Source: Casuarina equisetifolia
Taxonomy: Eukaryota; Streptophyta; Magnoliopsida; Fagales; Casuarinaceae
Direction: 5' to 3'
Length of the DNA: 64,000 nt
Assembly: GCA_028551475.1 (NCBI GenBank)
Contig: CM052355.1
Span: 24,455,580 to 24,519,579, forward strand
The notes beneath the pieces were generated by a model, which was given only the letters and a program-made list of their open reading frames with translations, ran no database searches and was not told the DNA's origin. Numbering within the stretch: the first letter of the stretch is position 1; each line of letters begins with the position of its first letter. Positions 36,401 to 47,231 of this stretch are shown here, piece after piece. The position numbers were made by a program, and so were the translations under genes.

Positions 36401-39078
36401 TGTTGGCCATGTGTATAGTATTTTGAGGTTGCTTCATTGACACCTGACAAAGGGAATTCCTTTTTCTTTTTTTACTTTTTTCCTTTGCTCTTTTTACATA
36501 TTTGTCTTTCCATCAATTGCAATATTACTCTTGTTCTGACTTTTATGATGGAGTATCTCATTATGCCATCTTAAACAACTGGAGCGCTATACCACTTGCT
36601 TTTTTGAAAGAAAAGTTACATGTCTTTCAGATTGCAAGGGAGTTACGGCTGAGGGATATTGGTGGCATTATCGTAGTGGATTTCATTGATATGACAGATG
36701 ACTGTAAGTTCAAATCTCTCTCTCTCCTGAGTGCGCCCATGTGTAAGTGTTCCCATCGGGAGCATGGGGTACGATGATACACAATACTTATTTGTAGTAA
36801 GTTTTAGGATCAATAAATCAAGTCTGTTCTTGGCCCTATAAGTTTCTCTCAATTAGGAGCAATTGCCAGGCACGTACATTTTCTCTACTAATACTGTAAT
36901 CCATTTTTATATCAGTTCGTTATTACCAACACCAATCTTTGAATTTATATAGTTCTTGCTTTGTAATCTGAGTGAGGTTTAGACCGTATCAAAAACTAAC
37001 GAATATCCAATCAATGCACGATGTAATCGGGCTGGTAAAGTTTGCTGGAATTGGTGATAAAACGTGTATGATTCTCACTTGAGCTTAGCATTAGCACCTG
37101 CACTGCATACTTCCCAGAAGCTTATTTGTCAACAGATTTGCGAACAAAGGAGATTTCAGAATTTCCTAAGTTCATTATACAAACCTTAAGACTCGTTTTG
37201 TGGCCTTGGCATTCCTTTTCAACAAGGTCTTCTAACATGAATAAATTGGTTCTTTCTTATAGAAAGCATATAACAGCAGTGCTCAAGGGAAGTGTGGATT
37301 TGTTAATATTTGAGAGAGACTTTATTAATTGCATCTTATATGAAATCATTCATCATCTTTTATTTGAGACACCACCATGCCAAAAAGAAATACGTTGTGC
37401 TGGCAGATTGTCATGTAAAGTGGTTATCTTCTTCCCATTTATTATCATTATCTTATCTTTCAGCAAATAAGAGGTTGGTATACGAAGAAGTAAAGAAGGC
37501 TGTAGAGAGAGACAGGTCGATGGTGAAAGTGTCTGAATTGTCTAGACATGGGCTTATGGAAATAACAAGAAAGAGGGTATATTCCTTGATTTTGAATTCT
37601 CTCATCTTTTAATTTGCAGCAATCTTAATAACCAGCATAAAATGGGTTGGCAAACATGTACAACTCAGCATTGTCCTAGCTATTTGGATCTGGCTAAAAC
37701 TTAATGTGAAAGGACAAACATAATTTCAGGCAAGATATTCGTTTGTAATTTTGACATAATTCTGAATGCGTTGAACCAGCATCACTTCTGTCTACTGAAC
37801 GTGTGTGCGATGTTGAGCAGGTTCGGCCCAGTGTGACATTTATGATTAGTGAACCGTGCCCGTGCTGTCATGCTACTGGAAGAGTCGAAGCTTTAGAAAC
37901 CTCCTTCTCAAAAATCGAACAAGAAATTTGTCAATTGCTAGTAAGTTTTATAGTACTGGAATGTCTTTCTATCTTATCTACTCTGTTAAGATGAAACATG
38001 GAAAATCTTGTGAAGTTTTGGAGCATGCTAATGGGGTTAATAGAATACATCTGTGTTGCACTTTTACTTGTAAAAGCACTAGGAAAGAATTAAAAACAGC
38101 CATTGGCAGTTAAAATCTTTTTCAAGTTCAAAATGCATATCAGGTTAGGTAAAGGAACCTATTTAATCTGTCTCAATTTACTTTCACATCTCTTATGCTC
38201 GTCAACAAATAAAAACATTTATTGTGTTTACTAACACGTTTTGCGGTTAATACTCACCCTACCTGTTTTGTTGTGTACATTGTTTTCTCAGGCAACGATG
38301 GACCAGGAAGTTGATCCTGAAAATCCCAAGTCCTGGCCAAAATTTATTTTGAGGGTTGACCATCAAATGGGCAACTACCTAACGACTGGGAAAAAGACAA
38401 GGCTTGCGATCTTGAGTAGTTCGCTGAAAGTTTGGATTCTTCTAAAGGTATGCCGCTTTAGCAACCGCATTTCTTGATTATCTAGAAATTCCATATATAA
38501 TTTTGACCATAGTTAGCACTCCACAATCCAGAAATAAAGTAAATGCTAAAAGTATAAACCCATCTTCGTCTAGCACCCATTGAGTTCATAAGAGTAGGCA
38601 CAATTGCTGTAGGACGACCTGCTTGAGCCAACCATTGCAAGTTCTATTTCTTAGGGTTTCTTTAATGAGGACAACATCAGGAAGAGTAGCTGTTCTTGGA
38701 GCTAAATCCGACGGTCATTTTTCACCTACTGGGTTGTCCTTGACCAGTAGGCCTTTCATTTTCTCGATCTGTACGGTCTATATCCATGGAAATTTTGTCA
38801 ACTAATCTCACTTGACCTGTGTATACAAGATTGGTAAGCTTTTATATTTCCATAATTTGCGATGCTAATCATTGATCAACGACGCTCTAATCCATCAGGT
38901 TGCTAGAGGTTTCACCAGGGGTGCCTTTGAACTGAAACCTCTAACGGACGAAAAGACAAACAAGAATCAGCATCAAGCTGCCATTTCTATGCTACGGCCA
39001 AGGGAAACCAGGACTGGGAATTCCGGCAGAAAAGTAACCCTTATTCCAGTCAAAAGATGGAAGAGCAGTGGGAAATGA
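30420..39078 (+). CDS. RNE: Plastid RNase E/G-like endoribonuclease
   Basis: Fourteen exons: 30420-30508, 31209-31312, 32037-32218, 32683-32935, 33022-34133, 34220-34537, 34659-34700, 35127-35251, 35905-36052, 36631-36703, 37464-37576, 37821-37940, 38292-38447, 38899-39078. The sum is 3015 bases, 1004 residues, with all phases agreeing. Arabidopsis RNE is a chloroplast endonuclease that matures polycistronic RNAs. In order: Ser-rich N terminus that looks like a transit peptide; CBM20-type domain at about 70-165 (GQHLYICGDPDVLGGWDPE); variable linker; S1 region from about 330 (GVYLGVVTKLVPHMGGAF) interrupted by an acidic insertion at about 400-520; 5'-sensor and DNase I-like region with Asp763 (SIDVNGGHG) and Asp808/Asp811 (VVDFIDM); zinc-link Cys866/Cys869 (CPCCHATGR). 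Exon 5 uses the distal of two AGs; the proximal one gives an immediate stop. Start at 30420 fits the phase; exon 1 is the least certain. Confidence 0.9.
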
Positions 39079-39702
39079 CAATTCTACCAGATTGATTTCT
39101 GTACAGAGGCATAGTGTCATTTTTGTTAGGAAATCTGAAAAGAGATGAGAAGAATAGCTTTCTTGTTCTGTAAGCTTCTTGGGTCTTAAAGTGCCCACCC
39201 ATTGCACTCCGGAAGGGAGTTCTCGAGAGGAAGTGTCCAAAATAATAGACCTTGGCTACAAGACCAAGAAAGCTATTGGGTTCTTTCTCGTCTCAAAACC
39301 TAAGCAAAATTTGATTGAATATTTAGGCTGCAAATGTTGAGTTCGCGCTCAAAATGGCAGCCATAATAATCTCTTTAGATCATAAATACCTCAGATGCAT
39401 TCCAAACTTGCAATGCCAAAAGTATTTACGAAGGGAAAAAATCATCATTAAAGCGTAATCTAAGAAGTAAATATCATCCAGACAAGTTTCCAAATAACTG
39501 GATACAGAAATAAATTCAAGAACAGACTCGAGTAATGAAACATCCAGGATTGCCTCTTGACAGCTACAAAACTCATGGTTATGCTACTCAAACGTCAAAC
39601 TAAGAGTTCAAAAGCTTACAAGTGCAACACATAAGCTTACAAGAGCTCAATGTAACGTGGATATTTCCAGATGTAGAAAGCAGTAGATATATTTCCAGGC
39701 GA
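39079..39702. other. Convergent 3' UTR space between RNE and the membrane-protein gene
   Basis: About 620 bases separate two stop codons that face each other. It should hold both 3' UTRs. No other feature is seen. Confidence 0.6.
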
Positions 39703-41412
39703 TCAGCTGGCCGAAGCACTGCAGGTGTTGATACCATCCTTGCAATCATTAGTGAGATCATTGAAAGTTTCGATCTGCTTTTTTCCTCTCAAGAATACTT
39801 CTGTATCAACCGACACCCTCATGTACCCATCAAAGTCTACTGGATTGCCATTGTTAAGTTTCTTCATCTCGGAGTACCACTCACTGTTGTCATCCCAGAG
39901 ATCCTTGTACTCATCAAGGAAATGAGTGGAATACTTGTCCTTCAAGGGGTCAAAGAAAGATGTGTCGGGTTCATTTGTTGCAATATAGAGATGCCTGCCA
40001 TCTTCAACCTTGTCCCTCAGGGTTGAGAGAAGGGAATCAGGCGAAGTATCTGTAGCAAGATTAGGCCACAGCTCTCTGTTCCTTGCCTTCTCCCCTCTCT
40101 CAATATGAACAGAATCGTAATCCCATTTCAACCTTGATGCAATAGCTGACACTATGTCCATCAACCTTCTCGATTTCCACAGCAAATGCCATGGTCGGCG
40201 AACAACAGACTCTGTCTCTCCTTCACAGACCCTATACCAGTAATTATCCGGCTCCAAAGACCCAAATTTTCTCATAATCAAAGCATCATTCACTTCTGCA
40301 AGTTTCATTGGTGTGACTCTGAAATCCTCCACAAGATGAAGACTTAATCCATCTTTGCTCTGCCATTTTGTCCAATCTGACCAGAACTGACCCTGGTCCA
40401 ACACAGATGCCGAGTCTTTCAAATGCTCAAAGTCAAAGTAAAACCTGAAATCTTTCCCTTCCTCATTCTCATTCGATGAAGTGTAAATTGAAGATAAGCA
40501 TAAGCTCAGATCCATCACCAATGTTCGGTTCAAGTACTGAGCTTCACCCAAAGCACACAAGAAGCTCCACATGTAATGGTTCATGCTCTTACATCTATCT
40601 CCCCCGCCTACATATATCAGATACTTCCCTTGGCTGAATAAACCTTCAGACTCAACAACAGGAAGGGAATCGTTCACAACCTCTCCAACAACAGGCAACG
40701 AAACTGGGTCTTGCTTTATTGGTGCCTTCCCAGATTCAGGTCTACGATTCCTCTTCCTCTTCCTCGCATTCCCACCAGAGTGGTAATCCCCAATGCTGAC
40801 CACACTAAGGGTACAATTCTCAGACTTTGAAATCACAAACCTCCTATAATCCTTATAAAAGGCAGCAGCCTTCCCTTCCTTAGGCCTAAACCTCCATGCC
40901 ATATCACAGGTGCTTTCATTCGATCCAGGAACGGGTTTTCCAAACCTGTAAAAATGAATATCCTTAAACTGTTCTATAGCGGCCTTCATCATCGTATGGA
41001 ACAGGTCAGGGTCCTTGCAATCTACCGGGCTATCCGTACTGTTCTCACATGAGGCCGATTCAACGGCACCTGCCCCAGCGTCTACAACTGTGGTTATATT
41101 TTCGATATCTTTCATGTTAAGAAAATTGTTGACTTCGGTTTGGTTTGGGGTCAGGAAGTCTTCACCGGTCCTGACAACCGTGTTATCGGCCTTGAAAGTG
41201 GCATTGGAGCTGGATGTGAGAAATGTGGTGATCTTGGTTGATGGGTGAAACAAAGGATCTTCGGGTTCATAAGTGGCGGCAATAATTGTGAAAATTAATA
41301 CGCCAAGCACGAACATGGTGAAGCAAAGATTCCCAATCATTGCCAGGGCATTCGGCCCCAAATTCTCCGGCCGGAAGCTTCCGCTTCTCGATAGCGAGGA
41401 ACGGCCTAGCAT
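39703..41412 (-). CDS. Type II membrane protein with O-fucosyltransferase-like C-terminal half
   Basis: One coding exon, 569 residues. It has a short basic/Ser-rich N terminus, a single hydrophobic segment at about 22-46 (MIGNLCFTMFVLGVLIFTII) and a long lumenal part with several N-x-S/T sites. This suggests a Golgi or ER type II topology. The C-terminal half contains GGGDRCKSMNHYMWSFLCAL, HIERGEKARN, and HLYIATNEPD followed by FFDPLKDKYSTHFLDEY. Their order and spacing recall plant GDP-fucose O-fucosyltransferase proteins. I recall Arabidopsis relatives At2g04280 and At4g12700 described only as a calcium-ion-binding protein; no EF-hand is visible here. The frame stays open upstream of 41412, but a 3' splice site (TTGCACAG just before CATCTTAG) points to a leader intron, so I chose the ATG at 41412. 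Confidence 0.8.
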   Translation of the reverse strand: MLGRSSLSRSGSFRPENLGPNALAMIGNLCFTMFVLGVLIFTIIAATYEPEDPLFHPSTKITTFLTSSSNATFKADNTVVRTGEDFLTPNQTEVNNFLNMKDIENITTVVDAGAGAVESASCENSTDSPVDCKDPDLFHTMMKAAIEQFKDIHFYRFGKPVPGSNESTCDMAWRFRPKEGKAAAFYKDYRRFVISKSENCTLSVVSIGDYHSGGNARKRKRNRRPESGKAPIKQDPVSLPVVGEVVNDSLPVVESEGLFSQGKYLIYVGGGDRCKSMNHYMWSFLCALGEAQYLNRTLVMDLSLCLSSIYTSSNENEEGKDFRFYFDFEHLKDSASVLDQGQFWSDWTKWQSKDGLSLHLVEDFRVTPMKLAEVNDALIMRKFGSLEPDNYWYRVCEGETESVVRRPWHLLWKSRRLMDIVSAIASRLKWDYDSVHIERGEKARNRELWPNLATDTSPDSLLSTLRDKVEDGRHLYIATNEPDTSFFDPLKDKYSTHFLDEYKDLWDDNSEWYSEMKKLNNGNPVDFDGYMRVSVDTEVFLRGKKQIETFNDLTNDCKDGINTCSASAS

Positions 41413-42662
41413 TTTTCCGAACCAGAAGCCTCTTGAAGAATCAACTGATCTAAGATGCTGTGCAACAGAACAAAAAAGGAGAAAAAAAAAAAGCACCCAG
41501 ACAAATTAGCAGCACCAGAAGCTTCTACAATCCCCAAATCTATAACAAGACATGGAAACAAGAACACAGAAAGCTAAAATGACGGAAGTAAAAAAGAAAA
41601 GGTAGGCTTCTTCTTAATAGGGGGAGGAAAAAATTTCAGATCTTGAAATGTGAAAATGAAAATGACAACAATGGTGGATTTTTAGAGATCTATGAAGGAA
41701 TGTAAAACCACTACAGATTCAGATTGATTGCCAAAAGCGAATATGAACAGTAGAAGCGTTGAAAATTCAAAGCCATTTTAGCTTCTTACTTTTTGTAGAC
41801 GAAGATCAGGCAAAAACAGCACTAGAATTCATCTCCGTCTGTGTCTCTCCGCGTCTCTCTCCCCCTCCCTCTCTCTGCGTATCGAAGTCGAGTGTCTGTG
41901 CCGGTGAGTGAGTGCAGCTAAGGCTGAGCTGGTGGGGAGCTGCTAGATTTCTCAGATATGTCCCACATGATTATTTAAAATAATCCCTACGTCGGTCATC
42001 GAAGGAAGTCTTGAGGTGTGTACAGAACGCCTGTCTATTAGGATGCTTCCACCTGGACAGAGCTGATTACGTGGAACCACCAAACAACGTCCGCTTGCTG
42101 TACACCACTGCGCCCACGGTCCCCCCTTCTGCAGGTCCCTTAGAGACACCGACAGTGGCAAACACGTAGTTTTGGGTTGAGATCTTGCATTTGCTGTTCC
42201 CATGTGGATCTGGGTCGAAGGGGACCATCTTAATTAAAGAAGTCAAGGCAATGACTCGTGGGTAATACGATTGCATGCATTCGAGTGAGTCAAAAGTTGT
42301 ATGATAAGAATTATTTTTCTGATAGAAACAGGCCTTCTGTTCACAAAGTAGCCCGTGGGGAGTGCAGCTTCTCCTTCATTTGTTGTGAAAGAAGAAATGT
42401 ACAAGTAACATGGCCCAGAGAGGTTTCTGTACACATACAAGATCAAAGTCCAGATTTTTACAACATCCCAAGATGTCATCCTGAGAAAACTAACTCCAGT
42501 AAAATCTGTTTCATTTTGACTCCAGCCATGTCAACTTGTTTTTGAAACTTACAAGAGCTTTAACAGGCCAAAACAAAACAGATTCAGATTAGAACTCTAA
42601 CCCACTTGATCCAAGAACTACCTTCTTGAGCCAAGACAAAAAGAAAGGAGAAAAAGGATTTA
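41413..42662. other. Leader of the membrane-protein gene and 3' flank of the ARM gene
   Basis: A pyrimidine/purine-rich segment at 41840-41930 probably forms the first non-coding exon (minus strand) of the membrane-protein gene, joined by an intron ending near 41461. The rest up to 42662 should include the promoter and the ARM gene 3' UTR. No further gene is supported. Confidence 0.5.
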
Positions 42663-45344
42663 TTACGCGGATGAAATATCTGATTGTGTACAAGATGCAG
42701 CCCTATGCTGGATGCAGCTCAAGCTCTGCTCCATACTTCTTTGAACCATGTCTTGCAGTAACTTCTTGCAAGTTTCAGCAGCTTTATCTGCTCCATCAAC
42801 GCGAGCAGCAATGTCATAGACAATTCTCTCCAGAACTGAGGAAGCTAGTCTCTTTTCCTGGGGAGAATCTCTAAGCAAATCCAGAAGGGTGCGGGCTCTC
42901 TCCTGAGCTTCAGCTGTGCCCTCTACAGAGAGTCGCAGTAGGCCTGGGATTGCCCCTTCGTTAAGGATGAGTTCCCGGTATTTATCTCGGCAGCTCTGGC
43001 ACAAAGATAGCAAGGCTCCAACTGCATGTTCTGTGCTGACAAGTGATCCATCTTCAACTGTTTCTACAAGTGTCAAAATCCCACCATCAGCATTTGAGAT
43101 TGCAATTCGTCCTTCTTCAAAGTTGGAAAGGATTTCAAGTAGGGCAGTAGTTTTTTCTGCAAATTTTGAATACTTCTTGCACTCTTTAAGTAGGTTAATG
43201 AGAGGTGGAACTGCTCGCGCGTCAAGAATCGCAGTGTAATCCTCTGTGCCGGATGAGAGATTGTGTAAGGCTGTAACAGCATCAACTTTTCCCTGAACAC
43301 TTCCAGAACATAGAATTTGAACCAGGAGAGGTGCCGCTCCAGAAGCTACAATAGTGGGCTTGTTTGGTGCAGCAGCCGAGAGTGTTAAGATAGCTGCAGT
43401 TGCTAATTCTCTTATACTGCTGTTTTGGAACTTAAGGAGTTCCACAAGAGGAGGGATGGCGCCAGCTGTGACTATCTTGACCTTGTTTCTGATTAACATG
43501 AAATGACTCCATCAGATAATCAGCAGCATATCATACAATCAACCAACAAAACATTTACCCAGACAAGCAGAAGAATCTGTGACCATTCAGGATATAGAAA
43601 ATTCTGGAAAAGAATCTCTTGTAAGGAAATACATAATTCACTTCGATAACAAAAGGGTACCATTAATGTGAACATTTATCAAGCAGCAGATATTTCCGAT
43701 AATGGAAAAGGATCATCTAGTAGGGAAAGGGACCAAAAAGTCATGTTGATACCAGAGGGCCAGTGCTAGATTGAGGGGTGGGAAAAAATACAAAGCAATA
43801 TCTTAACAAACAAACCTACTATTGTTGCAACTGAGAACAAAACATGAATTTCCATTTGGCCTCAATTGAGCTGTACCAACTACAATATTTTATACAGCTT
43901 CCGTAAACAAAGCTAAAGGTTTATCTCAGATAAATATCATATAGACACAGGTATAAAAAAAATTAGAAATGCAAATAAATACCTATTAGTCACAAGAAAA
44001 ATCAACCGCCTTAATTCTCAGCAAATAAGCTATGCGTTTTTAAAAGTCTTCATACAAATGCTATTGACCCCCTGGTTGCGGAGAGAAGTACAAAAATTAA
44101 GCTCAGTTTTAACATTCTTGGGCACTTTACTTTCCATTTTTTCATGAATAGTATGCCTCAAAATTCAGAATTTTCAGCATTTTACATGACAAAGAAGCAC
44201 GGATAGATTGATTAAACTTGACCCTGAAACTCTGAAAACCTCCCCCAACAAAAGAATCAGAATGGAATATATTTAACTTCACTCACCCCTTTACTCAATT
44301 TTCTCACAAACCAAACCAAACCAACAATGAGTTTCAAGATTGTCAAGATTTTTTGTGGCCGTCCAGAACATAGAAAAGCTGATTCACATAGTGTTGAGAT
44401 TCAAAATAAATTTGCTTCAGAGGCGTCAGCAAGGAAACACAAAATGAGTAAATATCACCATCATGCTGTTCGCCACAAACAAAGATAATGAAGTGGAGAA
44501 GATCAGAGTGCAAAAGCCCTAAAATGTTGATTGTTTCAACAATCCAAATTCTCAAAATTAACACCAGGAAAATTAAGCAAAATCCCCTAAATACAAACTC
44601 TGACGCGCTTTTCCTGCCCTTCTATGTCTCAGAATTATAACTGAGTTACCTAAACTCAGATGAAAACTGAAACATCATCCAATGGGTGGCCACAAATGTC
44701 ATCTACGACTTCCGTTGTATACCAACAAAAACCCAAACATAGCATGTCGATTCAATTCCCAAAGTATCAAAATTTCATAGATAAAAACAACGCCCAGAAG
44801 ATGTATTCTATTCAGGCCATTAGAAAACCCTCAAAGATACCAAATGAAATACACTTTCGTTCCTAAACATTCTATATCACTCCTCAGCAACACCCAAAAT
44901 CAAAACACCCCCCCACCTTGATAAAACCAAGACCCAGTACAATCCCAAAAATCGAACCCACAACTTTAGGAACAGATAGAGAAAGAAAGAAATCTAGGCT
45001 GAGAGATTTTACCGCTCGTTGCGCACAGCGAGATTGAGGAGGGCAAGGAGAGAAGCTTCCCGGGCATCCAAATTGGAAGAGACAAGCATGAGAACAAGAG
45101 GCTGAATCACACCGGCGGCTGCCAACCTCGAGCGAGTCTTCATGGAAGACGATGACGATGGCGAAGAAGAAGATTTTCTAACCAGCCTTCTGATATCTCT
45201 GGCTGCTTGTATCTGGGATTCGAGATCCCCATGGATGAGCTTCTCGGAGAGTTGTAGCATCTGGGCCTGCTTCCTCTGGCTCCATACCTCGACCTCCTCC
45301 TCTTGCTCTCTCACTCCCACGGCTACCGTACCTTCCTGTCCCAT
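42663..45344 (-). CDS. Armadillo-repeat protein (plant ARM/PUB-like without U-box)
   Basis: Two exons, 45344-45013 and 43488-42663, give 385 residues with matching phase. The N-terminal 45 residues are acidic and Gln-rich. Armadillo repeats fill the rest, with typical helices such as AGAIPPLVELL, SGAAPLLVQIL, VDAVTALHNLS, ARAVPPLINLL, EHAVGALLSLC and EGAIPGLLRL. There is no U-box at the N terminus, unlike PUB4-type E3 ligases with similar repeats. Such ARM-only proteins are probable protein-interaction scaffolds; no partner can be read from sequence. The intron is about 1.5 kb. I recall At4g12710, next to At4g12700, as a candidate ortholog, which suits the neighbouring membrane-protein gene. 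Confidence 0.87.
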
Positions 45345-45355
45345 TCCCTCTCTTC

Positions 45356-45358
<3 letters not shown>

Positions 45359-45389
<31 letters not shown>
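45359..45389. repeat. (TC)n microsatellite in the ARM gene leader
   Basis: About 15 TC units, starting 15 bases upstream of the ARM start codon, read as (GA)n on the sense strand. Probably inside the 5' UTR. Confidence 0.92.
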
Positions 45390-45391
<2 letters not shown>

Positions 45392-46417
45392 CAGCTCCTC
45401 TCTCTATCTCTCTTATCCTTCAAGGTTGTAGTTTTGACCATGAAGTAAATCATTCCATCAGATTTTATCTTCCGCACAGTACTCGATATCAATACCAAAA
45501 TCTTGTTAACAAAAAACATTCTCTTTAATTGCTTTCATGTGCCAAATTTTTGTTCGTACCATAATCTCCTTGTCGTTTTATGGTCTTTTATTATTATAGG
45601 ATTTGTTTTTGTTTAATAAGCATAATTCTTCGGATAATCTGTGTAGACAACTCGGAAAATCACATGCTTCCATACACTACATTACGCGTGACTTTTCTTT
45701 GTTCTTTTCCTTTTTGTCCTGTCGTGCAACACAGTGGTCTAGAATAGTACTAATCAAAAGCTGGGGTCTTTGGTTCTCTGGTTTCTTACTGACATCCCGA
45801 GAATGCGAACTAAGAATTATCGGGGAGACAAACGGCAAGAGCCACGACAAGGACAAGACGTTCAGGAGAACTAACAAAAGAACTCGTCCCATCTGGCTTT
45901 TATGTTTAACCATGTTATTCTGCACAAGCTTCGATGATATCTGGTTTCAATTTCGAGAATTAAGGTGCGAGTTTGCATCGGTATTCCACGAAACCAAGAG
46001 CTAGACGATAAGCTCGGTACCAACCCATGAGATAGCAGCTGATGCTTCGACATCGCTGACTTGCAGCAGCTTTGCCTGATCAAGAAGTTTGGGGAGCATA
46101 GTCTTGAGGACACCTCAGACATCTTCCAAGCACTATCTATTATTATTGTTGATGATTGCCTAGCAGTATAGAGATACTGTTGATGATTACCTATGTTTCA
46201 CAACCAGAATTATGACCATGACATAGATTATAACGAACCTAATCATTGAGTTAAAAAATTCAGACATCAACTATCATAATATCGAAAGGGATAGAAAACG
46301 ATCTACAGTGAAAACGAAAAAAAAAATGAAAAAGTGCAGAATTAATAGCTTAAACTGGGAAATTCTCTTATAAGAGTTATGAATGCGGTAACGCCACTGC
46401 AAAAAAGGTGAAAATTT
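45390..46417. other. Spacer between the ARM and PADRE genes
   Basis: No gene is supported. Short frames on both strands at 45603-46122 overlap and show no domain, though one minus-strand frame (45925-45677) has a hydrophobic stretch. Confidence 0.45.
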
Positions 46418-46555
46418 GAAGAAATGAAGAACGGCACATGCAACAGTAAATTCCAAAGAAGCAATTCTGGGGATCCTCAAAACTAAGAAGAAATGAAGAA
46501 CGGCACATGCAACAGTAAATTCCAAAGAAGCTATTCTGGGATCCTCAAAACTAAG
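46418..46555. repeat. Tandem duplication of a 69-base unit
   Basis: Two nearly identical copies at 46418-46486 and 46487-46555, differing by a substitution (CAATT/CTATT) and a one-base length change in a G-run. High identity points to a recent event. It lies about 70 bases beyond the 3' end of the PADRE coding region. Confidence 0.92.
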
Positions 46556-46625
46556 TAAAAGTTAATGTTAGTCTGGTAAAAAGAAATATTAAGAACGAAT
46601 CACATGCAAGAAAAGGAGGTCCATG

Positions 46626-47231
46626 TCAGTTCCCCAAACTCTCACTGACAGATGGAAGCGATGGCTGCCATGTCGAAGCATTCCGTCTCCCAACCTGCCT
46701 TCCGGAAGACTGAGGACTTGATCTCTTCCTGAAGCGGTCCTCTTCCTTGGTCTTCCTCCCAATGATCACGGCACCGACCATCTTACTCACGTGCTTCTTA
46801 GCAGCAGCAGCAGCAGGGGTCTTACGTCCAACACTTGATGAGCCCTCACTCCACTGGGAGGAGACATCATTAGAATATCGTGACATTGAATTTTCTGCCC
46901 TGGGTTTTCTAATTGTCCTCCGGAGCTTCCTCACAGTGCGGCGTGGGACAACGAAGAACCTTTCACCCGGCATAAGGATCTCATTTTTCCTGACCACAGA
47001 GTCCCATGGCTGCCTAAAGACTTGTGGCCGAGCAAGCACGAAAGAGGGGTACTTCTCCAAAATCCTGGCAGCCGGAGTTGCCATGTAGTAGCACTCTACC
47101 TTCCCACCCGGATGGACGATTTTCAAGGGGGTAGAGAAGCTCTCCTCCGCCGCCTCAGCTGGGACTGGTTTCGGAGGCTTTGGACATTGGAAAGGACTAA
47201 ACCTGTTGATTTTGAGGAAATTCTTGAGCAT
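46626..47231 (-). CDS. PADRE (DUF4228) domain protein
   Basis: Intronless frame of 201 residues from the ATG at 47231; the 12 upstream in-frame codons contain no ATG. Residues about 30-100 show the PADRE pattern: LKIVHPGGKVECYY, ATPAARILEKYPSF, then VVRKNEILMPGERFFVVP. The family is plant-specific; many members respond to pathogens or stress, and the molecular function is unknown. The C-terminal half is basic, Ser-rich and probably disordered, with an alanine run (TPAAAAAKK). Most PADRE genes I know begin MGN with a myristoylation signal; this one begins MLKNFLKI and lacks it. Likely expressed alone. Confidence 0.82.
   Translation of the reverse strand: MLKNFLKINRFSPFQCPKPPKPVPAEAAEESFSTPLKIVHPGGKVECYYMATPAARILEKYPSFVLARPQVFRQPWDSVVRKNEILMPGERFFVVPRRTVRKLRRTIRKPRAENSMSRYSNDVSSQWSEGSSSVGRKTPAAAAAKKHVSKMVGAVIIGRKTKEEDRFRKRSSPQSSGRQVGRRNASTWQPSLPSVSESLGN

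Noticed and set aside
45677..45925. Minus frame with a signal-peptide-like stretch
   Set aside because: No conserved motif, no cysteine pattern, and overlapping frames on the other strand; too little to call a secreted peptide.
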